Source: JAGVPT01 sp035500675 (GTDB lineage Bacteria > Bacteroidota > Ignavibacteria > UBA10030 > UBA8401). From it: 6,766 nucleotides of DNA. The position numbers and the translations under genes were made by a program. The stretch is from assembly GCA_035500675.1 (NCBI GenBank), contig DATJXA010000164.1, forward strand, positions 1 to 6,766, written 5' to 3'. A model generated the notes under the pieces. The model was not told the DNA's origin. It did no database searches and worked only from the letters and a program-made list of their open reading frames with translations. Below, piece by piece: positions 1 to 6,265 of this stretch. Position 1 is the first letter of the stretch. Every line of letters starts with the position of its first letter.

Positions 1-282
1 TCTTTCGAGCAGCGTATCGATGTTCTGCGTGATGTTGACCACTTCGAAACATTGCTGGAGCGATGCGATCGAGATATGGGCAGGGTTGGGATTGCATTGA
101 AGGCTTCGGAGAAATCGTTGTTCATAAAATTCCAGCACCAATTTTTTATCCCGCTTCCACCCTTCCGGAGAAGCGACGTCTTCGATCCGGTGCTGTTCCC
201 ACAGTCCCCCCGCATCCCGAAACGTGGGAATGCCGCTTTCCGCGGAGAGACCGGCACCGCTAAAGACAACGATTGTCTTCAT
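1..282 (-). CDS. cobB: CobB-like sirtuin, NAD-dependent protein deacylase (partial, N-terminal 94 residues)
   Basis: The 94 visible codons are the start of a Sir2-family enzyme, which removes acyl groups from protein lysines in the cytoplasm using NAD+. The NAD-binding motif GAGLSAESGIPTFR lies at residues 9-22, followed by GLWEQHR (26-32) and EDVASPEG (34-41), a close match to what I recall of E. coli CobB. Tyr53 and Arg56 (FYEQR) match the Tyr-x-x-Arg pair that marks class III (SIRT5/CobB-like) sirtuins, which favour negatively charged acyl groups such as succinyl. TQNID is at 85-89. The zinc-binding part and the catalytic His lie beyond the left edge. Position 92 is Leu where LHxRAG has His. 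The ATG at 282 is chosen because the family core begins right after it; no Shine-Dalgarno is visible upstream. It lies downstream of the M28 gene on the same strand, across a repeat-filled gap. Family assignment is firm; substrate preference is inferred. Confidence 0.9.
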   Translation of the reverse strand, partial: MKTIVVFSGAGLSAESGIPTFRDAGGLWEQHRIEDVASPEGWKRDKKLVLEFYEQRFLRSLQCNPNPAHISIASLQQCFEVVNITQNIDTLLER

Positions 283-306
283 TGAGAAGGATAGTTGAGA
301 AGAACG

Positions 307-449
307 GTTAAAAATTCAAAATGCAAAGGGCAAAGTTACAGTGAAAAATTAAAAGTGGAAAGATAAGTTGCGCATCGAAAAAGCTGATCTTCACTCTTAA
401 CTTTGCACTTTTCACTGTAACTTTGCCCTTTGCATTTTGCACTTTTAAC
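307..449. repeat. Quasi-palindrome of degenerate heptanucleotide repeats
   Basis: Bases 317-347 and 409-439 are a perfect 31-bp inverted repeat. Extended to 307-347 and 409-449, the arms pair at 39 of 41 positions, with a 61-nt loop (348-408). Each arm is a run of 7-nt units. The left arm reads GTTAAAA, ATTCAAA, ATGCAAA, GGGCAAA, then a 6-nt GTTACA, then GTGAAAA, ATTAAAA, GTGGAAA. The right side from 393 to 454 reads ACTCTTA, ACTTTGC, ACTTTTC, a 6-nt ACTGTA, ACTTTGC, CCTTTGC, ATTTTGC, ACTTTTA, ACTTTTC. The shortened 6-nt unit sits at the matching place in both arms. It lies between the M28 stop and the sirtuin start, so a transcript of both genes could fold into a long hairpin here. A role in termination, attenuation or mRNA stability is inference. 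An open frame crosses it (308-577, minus), but its protein is only repeat translation. Confidence 0.9.
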
Positions 450-494
450 TTTTCCCCCTCCACATAAGCCCTCTCCACAAACCGCTCACCGCAC

Positions 495-2123
495 TTAAAA
501 CGGCGTCCTCGATCCATTGAATGGAGGAAGCGGTTTATGCGGAAAGCTCCCGTCGCGCATCGCCGCGTCGTATGCAAACGCCGCCATAATCATCGAGGCC
601 TGCTTCATATCATTTTCCTGGATGCGATCGAACACGTCCATGTTTGAATGGTGCGTGCGCGTTTCATAATCGATATCGTCCTGGATGAACTGGAAGCCGG
701 GCAAGCCGATCGCATCGAATGATAGATGATCCGTTCCGCCGGTATTCTCGAGCGTCAGCGTCGAAGCGTCCATATCGGCAAACGGATCGAGCCACGCCCT
801 GAAGATCGGGCCGACCGCTTCATTTCCCTGCAAATAAACTCCACGAAACTTCCCCGTTCCGTTATCATCGTTAAAATAGACATAGAGCTTGTCGTACTCC
901 GGTTTCTTTTTTATTTCGCCGTAAGTGCTTCCCTCTGCCGTCTCTCGTTCGCCAAAATGTTTTGCAACGTACTCGCGCGACCCGAGCAGCCCTTCTTCTT
1001 CGCCTCCCCATAACGCAATACGAATCGTGCGGCGCGGTTTCAGGCCTAGCGTCGTAAGAATGCGCATCGCTTCCATGCAGACTGCCGAACCGGCGCCGTT
1101 GTCCGTCGCACCCGTGGCGCCGTGCCATGAATCGAAATGTCCGCCGATCATGACCACTTCATCCTTCAAATCTGTCCCCGGAATCTCGCCGACGATGTTC
1201 ATGCCCGGCTGGTCATCGGTGAATTCTGCCTCGAGATTAAATTCAAGCTTGACGCGGCTTCCTTTCTGAATCATCCTGATGATGCGATTGTAATGCTCCG
1301 CGGCCAGCACAATCTGCGTGAGAACTTTCGGCTTGGAAGGATCATAAGGGTTGATCCTCCTGTCGAACGGCGTCGTCGCCGGTTGAACGACCGTGGCGGC
1401 CTGCACAAATAAAGTTCCATCGTCGCCCGCGGAATTCTCGACTGTGAGCGCTGCTCCTTCATCTTGGCAAAACTCCAGCCTTTTCCTGGCCATGATGAAC
1501 CGTTCCCTCAACATGCGAAACGCCGCGGTGTCTCTCCTTCCACCCCGGCCTCGTCCTCTCGGAACGTCGGCGTTCGCCATCTTCAACAACTCTTCGTCTG
1601 TCAGCCGCTCGGCGTCGGGCGTAAAGTGCGCCCTCAGTTCCCGGAGGTCGCTGAGAAGCACGATCGCACCTTTTAATTTTCCCTTATATTGCTGCAATTC
1701 TTCTTCGGTTTTTGCGTCGAGGTAAACGGCATAGCCGCGGACAGTCCCTTTGGTCGACGGCGACCAGGCTTTAGGGTATGCAATGAGCGGCTGCACGCGG
1801 GGCTCGATCATCTCCGCGGAGAAATCTTTCATCGACCAGCCTCTGCCGAATTTCCACGTTTCGAACGCCACATTTTGCAGCCCCATGTCTTCGAGCCTTT
1901 TTTTTGCCCAATCGGCGGCTTCCTTAAATTCCGGCGAGCCGGTCAATCGCGGCCCGTACACATCGGAGATATAACTCAACGTTTCCATCACCTTTGAGTC
2001 GTTCATCTCCTCGTTTTTTATTTTCGTAATGACCGCCGTGTCGACCTTCTCCGGAACGGGCTGGCCGAATGCGGCCGTTACAACGAATGCTAACACCGTA
2101 CAAAACAGTAGCCGATGTTTCAT
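495..2123 (-). CDS. Exported M28-family zinc metallopeptidase with PA-type insert
   Basis: This 542-residue protein should be an exported exopeptidase using two zinc ions. A signal peptide covers residues 1-20, with predicted cleavage AFG|Q. An N-terminal part (about 25-105) contains YGPRLTGSPEF (56-66), typical of the family. A protease-associated (PA)-like insert spans about 105-275. The catalytic M28 domain follows: GGHFDSWH (327-334, ligand His329 with Asp331), ATDNGAG (339-345, bridging Asp341), GGEEEGLLGS (373-382, base Glu375 and ligand Glu376), NDDNGTG (418-424, ligand probably Asp420) and THHSNMD (490-496, ligand probably His492). All expected metal and catalytic residues are present, so it is probably active. 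There is no T9SS sorting domain, suggesting a periplasmic location. A basic Gly/Arg tract (189-197) in the insert is unusual. The ATG at 2123 has a good Shine-Dalgarno 8 nt upstream. It lies 81 bp after the helicase on the same strand. Aminopeptidase or carboxypeptidase specificity cannot be read from sequence. Confidence 0.92.
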   Translation of the reverse strand: MKHRLLFCTVLAFVVTAAFGQPVPEKVDTAVITKIKNEEMNDSKVMETLSYISDVYGPRLTGSPEFKEAADWAKKRLEDMGLQNVAFETWKFGRGWSMKDFSAEMIEPRVQPLIAYPKAWSPSTKGTVRGYAVYLDAKTEEELQQYKGKLKGAIVLLSDLRELRAHFTPDAERLTDEELLKMANADVPRGRGRGGRRDTAAFRMLRERFIMARKRLEFCQDEGAALTVENSAGDDGTLFVQAATVVQPATTPFDRRINPYDPSKPKVLTQIVLAAEHYNRIIRMIQKGSRVKLEFNLEAEFTDDQPGMNIVGEIPGTDLKDEVVMIGGHFDSWHGATGATDNGAGSAVCMEAMRILTTLGLKPRRTIRIALWGGEEEGLLGSREYVAKHFGERETAEGSTYGEIKKKPEYDKLYVYFNDDNGTGKFRGVYLQGNEAVGPIFRAWLDPFADMDASTLTLENTGGTDHLSFDAIGLPGFQFIQDDIDYETRTHHSNMDVFDRIQENDMKQASMIMAAFAYDAAMRDGSFPHKPLPPFNGSRTPF

Positions 2124-2131
2124 CGCTTTCT

Positions 2132-2138
2132 CTCCTTT
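2132..2138 (-). promoter_or_regulatory. Ribosome binding site of the M28 peptidase gene
   Basis: On the minus strand the sequence reads AAAGGAG, then 8 nt, then the ATG at 2123. It is the best Shine-Dalgarno site seen in the window, and it fixes the start that gives a complete signal peptide. Confidence 0.75.
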
Positions 2139-2204
2139 AAATGTGTAAGGGTTTCCATTGTGGCACTATCCGAAAATCGAAACGGTCATCGCGCGGTCGA
2201 GCCG

Positions 2205-3710
2205 TTAACGCCTTCTTCGCGGAGGGCGACGCTGACCATGGAACTCCTTTCGTTCTCGTTGCTGCGGGATATGTCGAGGATATTTTTCGGGGATCGGTGT
2301 AAGCAGATGCGGTTCCGGGAATACGCACTCGATTTTCTTCCCGAGGAATTCTTCCAGTTTCGGAAGCTCGTGCGAATCTTCTTCGTCTGCAAAGTTGATG
2401 GAGATGCCGCTCGCCCCGGCGCGTCCTGTACGGCCGATGCGATGGACGTATTCCTCAACGTCCTGGGGCAAATTGTAATTGATGACGTGGGAGATGGCTT
2501 CCACATGGATCCCGCGAGAAGCGACGTCGGTCGCGACGAGCACGCGGATCTTTCCTTCGCGGAACCGTTCGAGCCGGTTGATCCTTTGACTCTGATCGAC
2601 ATCCCCGGAAAGCAGCGCGCAACTAATGCCGTACATTTCGAGGCGGTCTTTAAGCCTGCGCGCCTCGTCTCGCCGGTTCGCAAAGATCAGAACGCGCTCA
2701 AGATGTTTTTGCATGATGAGGTTGTAGAGAAGCGCCGGCTTTTCATCTCTCGTCGTAATATAGGTGATTTGTTCCACGCTCTGCACGGCGACCTCTTCCG
2801 GCTGGACCGTGACTTGGAACGCCTGCCGTGTCCACGACTCTGCAAGCCTCTTCACGTCGGAAGAGATCGTCGCGGAGAAAAACATCGTTTGCCGCTCCGA
2901 TTTCGGCGGCGTGCTGAGGACGATTGACCGCACCGCGGGGATGAACCCCATATCGAGCATACGGTCCGCTTCGTCGAGGACAAGGATTTCCACTTTACCG
3001 AGATCGACTAATTTTTTCTTTTTAAAATCGATAAGCCGGCCTGGCGTACACACGAGCACATCGGACGGCGCTTGTTGCAACGCCTTTTGCTGTTTGATGT
3101 AGTCAATCCCGCCGAACAAGGCAAGTGTCTTGCACGGCACATATTTCCCGAGCAAGAGTGCATCTTTGTAGATCTGCATGACGAGCTCGCGCGTCGGCGC
3201 AAGAATCAATGCGCGCGGAGTTCCGAGCGGACGCTTCCCTGCGATGGGATGCTTTAAGACGTGAGCGAAAATGGTGATCAGAAATGCAGCCGTTTTCCCC
3301 GTTCCGGTTTGAGCCTGAGCGGTTACATCTTCTCCCGCGAGCGATTTTCCGAGAACTTCGGACTGCACTGGAGTGCAATATTCAAACTTAAGATCGTAGA
3401 TGGCGTGAAGTACTTCTGGAGGGATATCGAAATCGTGGAACCTTTTTTTCCCGGGGACAACCGGGACCGAAAAAACAGAACTATCCCACGGCTCATTCGT
3501 CGCAGGGAGAGACGGCGGATGCTGACCGCGGCGCGGTTCTTGAGGTCTCCGTCCTTCACGGTTTTTCTTGTTGCGGTGCCGGTTTTGGTCTGTGTGATAC
3601 CGCTCGTGCGACGGCGCGGGGGCTTTTGACGGCGGGAGCTCAACGTGCGGGACTTCAGGAGTTTTCGCTGCGAAAATCGAACGAATCTTATCTACTAGTT
3701 TTTTAAGCAA
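2205..3710 (-). CDS. DEAD-box ATP-dependent RNA helicase (RhlB-like core)
   Basis: This 501-residue cytoplasmic helicase should unwind RNA duplexes using ATP, in RNA decay, ribosome assembly or cold adaptation. All the usual motifs are present in order: Q motif ending at Gln116, with Phe91 upstream; motif I AQTGTGKT (133-140); Ia PTREL (172-176); GG (200-201); Ib TPGR (222-225); II DEAD (246-249); III SAT (279-281); IV LIFANRR (341-347); V ATDVASRGIH (393-402); VI HRIGRTGR (423-430). The Q-motif region, the LLSGDV stretch and the region around motif VI resemble E. coli RhlB as I recall it, but orthology is not established. Residues about 20-85 are a hydrophilic, Pro/Arg/Lys-rich, probably disordered extension. 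The C-terminus is a basic tail ending in four Arg, likely to bind RNA. The start is TTG at 3710: no ATG or GTG lies between it and the in-frame stop upstream, and GAGG lies 10 nt before it. Confidence 0.93.
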   Translation of the reverse strand: MLKKLVDKIRSIFAAKTPEVPHVELPPSKAPAPSHERYHTDQNRHRNKKNREGRRPQEPRRGQHPPSLPATNEPWDSSVFSVPVVPGKKRFHDFDIPPEVLHAIYDLKFEYCTPVQSEVLGKSLAGEDVTAQAQTGTGKTAAFLITIFAHVLKHPIAGKRPLGTPRALILAPTRELVMQIYKDALLLGKYVPCKTLALFGGIDYIKQQKALQQAPSDVLVCTPGRLIDFKKKKLVDLGKVEILVLDEADRMLDMGFIPAVRSIVLSTPPKSERQTMFFSATISSDVKRLAESWTRQAFQVTVQPEEVAVQSVEQITYITTRDEKPALLYNLIMQKHLERVLIFANRRDEARRLKDRLEMYGISCALLSGDVDQSQRINRLERFREGKIRVLVATDVASRGIHVEAISHVINYNLPQDVEEYVHRIGRTGRAGASGISINFADEEDSHELPKLEEFLGKKIECVFPEPHLLTPIPEKYPRHIPQQRERKEFHGQRRPPRRRR

Positions 3711-3814
3711 TGAATCGCTGCCTCGTTATGGCCACAATATTGAATTGACTCAATGTACGTAAAACAGAACTGATATGACAGGCGGCTGTGCAATTTGTGG
3801 CTGCAGGACACTCC

Positions 3815-4003
3815 TTATACCGGCAATTTCATTTTGCTCAGAAATGCCGCGAACCTTGGATCGGACCTGATGTTATCGAGAAAGGAGTCAAATATCGCAG
3901 CTATTGTGAAGTACCACGAAGGGAGGCCAAAACGATTGAGAAGAATATCGACAACCGCATGAGGCCGAATCCTCCTCCGCAATACACGATAAGTGTCTGC
4001 CAA
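3815..4003 (-). pseudogene. Possible C-terminal remnant of a TPR/cyclase- or kinase-type protein
   Basis: The minus-strand frame ending at the TAA at 3815 finishes with IFDSFLDNIRSDPRF followed by AAFLSKMKLPV (last 26 residues, 3815-3895). From family knowledge, endings like F-D-x-(I/L)-R-S-D-P-R-F-x-x-(L/F)-(L/x)-x-x-(M/I)-x-(L/F)-P are common at the C-termini of long TPR-containing adenylate cyclase or Ser/Thr kinase proteins. The resemblance stops a short way upstream. The frame stays open for about 20 codons before 4003 but meets a stop near 4060, and no TPR-like sequence is seen in any minus-strand frame. There is no good start: the only candidate near the front is a TTG at 4003 without a ribosome site. 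I read it as the tail of a gene whose body was deleted. It could also be a chance open frame. Confidence 0.35.
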
Positions 4004-4064
4004 AGTTTTCGGGCTTGGACTTCGCCCAAGATCTTGCTCATGCGTGCCTGAAATTACGGGTCAA

Positions 4065-4148
4065 ATGGAGGAATATCCATTAAATATCTTCATTTTGGTA
4101 ATGATTTTTGCGGCCTTCCTGATACCCGTAGTCCCCTTTCTCTTTTAA
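4065..4148 (+). CDS. Possible 27-residue single-pass membrane peptide
   Basis: An ATG at 4065 opens 27 codons ending in TAA at 4146-4148. After MEEYPLN the peptide is almost wholly hydrophobic (IFILVMIFAAFLIPVVPFLF), like one membrane helix with acidic residues at the N-terminus. It lies 60 bp upstream of the M1 gene on the same strand. There is no clear Shine-Dalgarno; the preceding bases are ACGGGTCAA. T-rich DNA easily yields hydrophobic frames by chance, and I do not recognise a family such as KdpF or CydX, so this is only a candidate. Confidence 0.15.
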   Translation: MEEYPLNIFILVMIFAAFLIPVVPFLF

Positions 4149-4208
4149 AAATCTATCGTTACATTTCGGCAAGCGGCGAAAAGCACATTCGACAAAACAG
4201 CAAGCTTC

Positions 4209-6206
4209 ATGGATCAAAGAAAAGTCTTCGATCGTTTCGCGCGGTGGGAGGAGATGTCGTTTCTTTTCCTTTTCCTCTTGTGCTACACTGCGACGGGCCA
4301 GACTCCCTCCGCTTCAAATTCCGCGCTTAGTCAATATCAGGAGCTCGTCGAAATCGATAAAGGTGCGTTTGAAAACGACGAGCCGACCACTCAATCGTTT
4401 GCGAGCAGCTGGTTCGACGTGACGTATGACAGCCTTGCGCTTGATGTAAATACGCAGACAAACTTTCTCAACGGAGAAGTTACCATTGTAGGAATTTGCC
4501 GCGAGGCCGGCCAGACAACATTGACTCTCGACCTTAACGACGCCATGCATATCGACTCCGTGTACGTCAACGGATCACGATCCTCTTTCATGCAAGACCC
4601 CTTTTCGTTCAACGTGACGCTCGGCCAGGCGCCTCAAACGGGAGACGCACTCCGTGCGACAATTTTTTATTCCGGTTACCCGGTCGCCACTGGCTTCGGC
4701 AGCATCGTGTTTAATACTCATGCTGGAGTTCCGTGGGTCTACTCTCTGAGCGAGCCGTATGGAGCGCGGGATTGGTGGCCGTGCAAGAACGACCAGAGCG
4801 ATAAAGCTGATTCCGCGGACATTGTCGTGACATGCGACTCCGCGTTCAGGGTCGGTTCAGAGGGCGTACTGCTCTCGGTAAAAAATTTCGGCAACGGGAA
4901 AACGGCGTACCACTGGCATGAAAGTTATCCTATCGCTTCGTATCTCATCTCCATCGCGATATCGAACTATGCGCAGCTTACCTACTGGTTTCATTATTCT
5001 CCCACAGATTCAATGGAAGTTCTGAATTACATCCTTCCGGAAGACGTCCCGACCGCGTCCCGGATGCTTCCGCTCGTTCTCGACATGCTGAAGATTTATT
5101 CGGGCATGTACGGGCGATACCCTTTCATCAGAGAAAAGTATGGTCATTCGGAATTCGGGATCGGGGGCATGGAACATCAGACCATGACCTCGATCAGCAC
5201 TTTCGTCGAAAACATCGTTGCGCACGAGCTTGCCCACCAATGGTTCGGCGACATGATCACATGCCGCACATGGTCCGACCTCTGGCTCCACGAAGGTTTC
5301 GCTCAATATTCGACGGCGTTGTATCTCGAAAAGGAGTACGGCGTTGATCAGTACTGGAACTACATGAAGACCCAGATGGCGTCGGGAATTTCCGCTGTTG
5401 GGTTCGTCGGAGCTCCCGATACGTCAACGCCCAAAACTCTTTTTTACGCGCCGCTGGTATACGGAAAGGGAGCATCCATCCTCCATATGCTTAGACATGT
5501 TTTAGGAGACAGCGTATTTTTTCGAGCGATGTACGCTTATGCAAACGATCCGCGATTGATGTATTCAAACGCCGCTTCACAAGACTTTGAGAGGAATTGC
5601 GAAGAAGTATCGGGAAAGAATCTGTCGTATTTCTTCCAGGAGTGGCTTTATGGGGAAGGCTTTCCGGATTATCAATATACGTGGGACTGGAAATCATCGG
5701 GGGGCTCAGGCACCGTCTCGCTGAATATCACGCAGGCTCCCGACAGGATAAACCCAGCGTTCTTCACGATGCCGATCGACGTGAAGATTTCCACTGCGGA
5801 AAAGGAGACGACCGTGACTGTCTTCAATAATGCGCAGAGCCAGAATTTCGCGATAGATTTTCCGGAAAACCCAACCTCAGTGACCCTCGACCCGGACGGA
5901 TGGATTCTCAAACTCGCAGCTCACATTAAAGGCGCCCCCTTGTCCGAAGCTCAGTTGGTCCAGAATTACCCAAATCCATTCAATTCCTCTACGAAAATTA
6001 CGTACTCGATCCCAAAAGCCGAGCATGTAAACCTGTCTGTCTTTAATTTATTGGGACAGAGAGTTTCGACAATCGTTGACGCAAAACAATTTGCCGGCAC
6101 GTTCGAGTATCAATGGTCTCCGGGCAATCTCGCAAGCGGTATGTACATATTTCGATTGACGGCCGGTGACTCTCAAATCCAAAAAAAGATGATCTTGCTT
6201 CGATGA
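4209..6206 (+). CDS. Secreted M1-family zinc metallopeptidase with T9SS sorting domain
   Basis: This 665-residue gluzincin should be an aminopeptidase acting outside the cell or at its surface. A hydrophobic signal segment covers residues 17-30, with likely cleavage ATG|Q at 30/31. A beta-rich M1 N-terminal domain (about 65-255) precedes the catalytic domain. That domain has GGMEH (319-323, the exopeptidase GxMEN motif with His for Asn), HELAHQW (339-345, ligands His339 and His343, base Glu340), HEGFAQY (361-367, third ligand Glu362) and YGKG (418-421, with Tyr418 likely the transition-state Tyr). After about 485 comes a short beta domain instead of a long helical C-terminal domain. A type A T9SS sorting domain (about 578-665) contains QNYPNPFNSSTKI and ends KKMILLR. 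The ATG at 4209 gives a charged N-region but has no Shine-Dalgarno. The ATG at 4254 follows GGAG by 3 nt and would start at residue 16, directly before the hydrophobic stretch. Either start is possible. Confidence 0.93.
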   Translation: MDQRKVFDRFARWEEMSFLFLFLLCYTATGQTPSASNSALSQYQELVEIDKGAFENDEPTTQSFASSWFDVTYDSLALDVNTQTNFLNGEVTIVGICREAGQTTLTLDLNDAMHIDSVYVNGSRSSFMQDPFSFNVTLGQAPQTGDALRATIFYSGYPVATGFGSIVFNTHAGVPWVYSLSEPYGARDWWPCKNDQSDKADSADIVVTCDSAFRVGSEGVLLSVKNFGNGKTAYHWHESYPIASYLISIAISNYAQLTYWFHYSPTDSMEVLNYILPEDVPTASRMLPLVLDMLKIYSGMYGRYPFIREKYGHSEFGIGGMEHQTMTSISTFVENIVAHELAHQWFGDMITCRTWSDLWLHEGFAQYSTALYLEKEYGVDQYWNYMKTQMASGISAVGFVGAPDTSTPKTLFYAPLVYGKGASILHMLRHVLGDSVFFRAMYAYANDPRLMYSNAASQDFERNCEEVSGKNLSYFFQEWLYGEGFPDYQYTWDWKSSGGSGTVSLNITQAPDRINPAFFTMPIDVKISTAEKETTVTVFNNAQSQNFAIDFPENPTSVTLDPDGWILKLAAHIKGAPLSEAQLVQNYPNPFNSSTKITYSIPKAEHVNLSVFNLLGQRVSTIVDAKQFAGTFEYQWSPGNLASGMYIFRLTAGDSQIQKKMILLR

Positions 6207-6265
6207 AACGGTAAATCTACGACGTTGGAGTCAACCGCCAGAGAGATCGCGAGTGAGTGTAAAGA

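Larger units (their letters stand above)
3711..4208. other. Intergenic region between divergent helicase and M1 peptidase genes
   Basis: This roughly 500-bp stretch lies between divergently transcribed genes and must hold both promoters. No intact conserved gene is seen. Bases 3744-3754 form an 11-bp palindrome with one central base (ATTGA-C-TCAAT). The TTGAGT reading from it on the minus strand is 17 nt from CATAAC, a weak sigma70-like arrangement ahead of the helicase. Bases 3815-4003 hold a probable gene remnant on the minus strand, and 4065-4148 a 27-codon frame on the plus strand; both are listed separately. No convincing promoter was found for the M1 gene in 4149-4208. An 87-codon plus-strand frame (3788-4051) overlaps the remnant and has no recognisable protein features. 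Confidence 0.6.

Noticed and set aside
52..285. Plus-strand frames of 77 and 66 codons at the left edge
   Set aside because: They are antisense to the sirtuin, whose motifs are unmistakable on the minus strand.
317..439. CRISPR array or insertion-sequence terminal repeats
   Set aside because: The repeat is one inverted pair with a 61-nt loop, has no regular spacers and encloses no transposase, and no target-site duplication is seen.
308..577. 89-codon minus-strand frame across the heptad repeat
   Set aside because: Its second half is only translation of the 7-nt repeat and its first half overlaps the M28 C-terminus in another frame.
2186..2683. 165-codon minus-strand frame inside the helicase gene
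   Set aside because: It overlaps motifs IV-VI of the helicase in another frame; its Ser/Arg/Thr-rich protein has no recognisable features.
2115..2927. Long plus-strand open frame of 270 codons antisense to the helicase
   Set aside because: It lies wholly opposite the helicase C-terminal half and the gene start below it, shows no domain, signal or ribosome site, and such antisense frames are common opposite GC-biased codons.
3788..4051. 87-codon plus-strand frame between the helicase and M1 genes
   Set aside because: No domain, signal peptide or ribosome site; it overlaps the minus-strand remnant, which has the better protein resemblance.
6207..6265. Possible bidirectional terminator between the converging M1 and small-protein genes
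   Set aside because: Only a 4-bp stem (GTTG/CAAC) without a U-run is visible; not enough to call a terminator.
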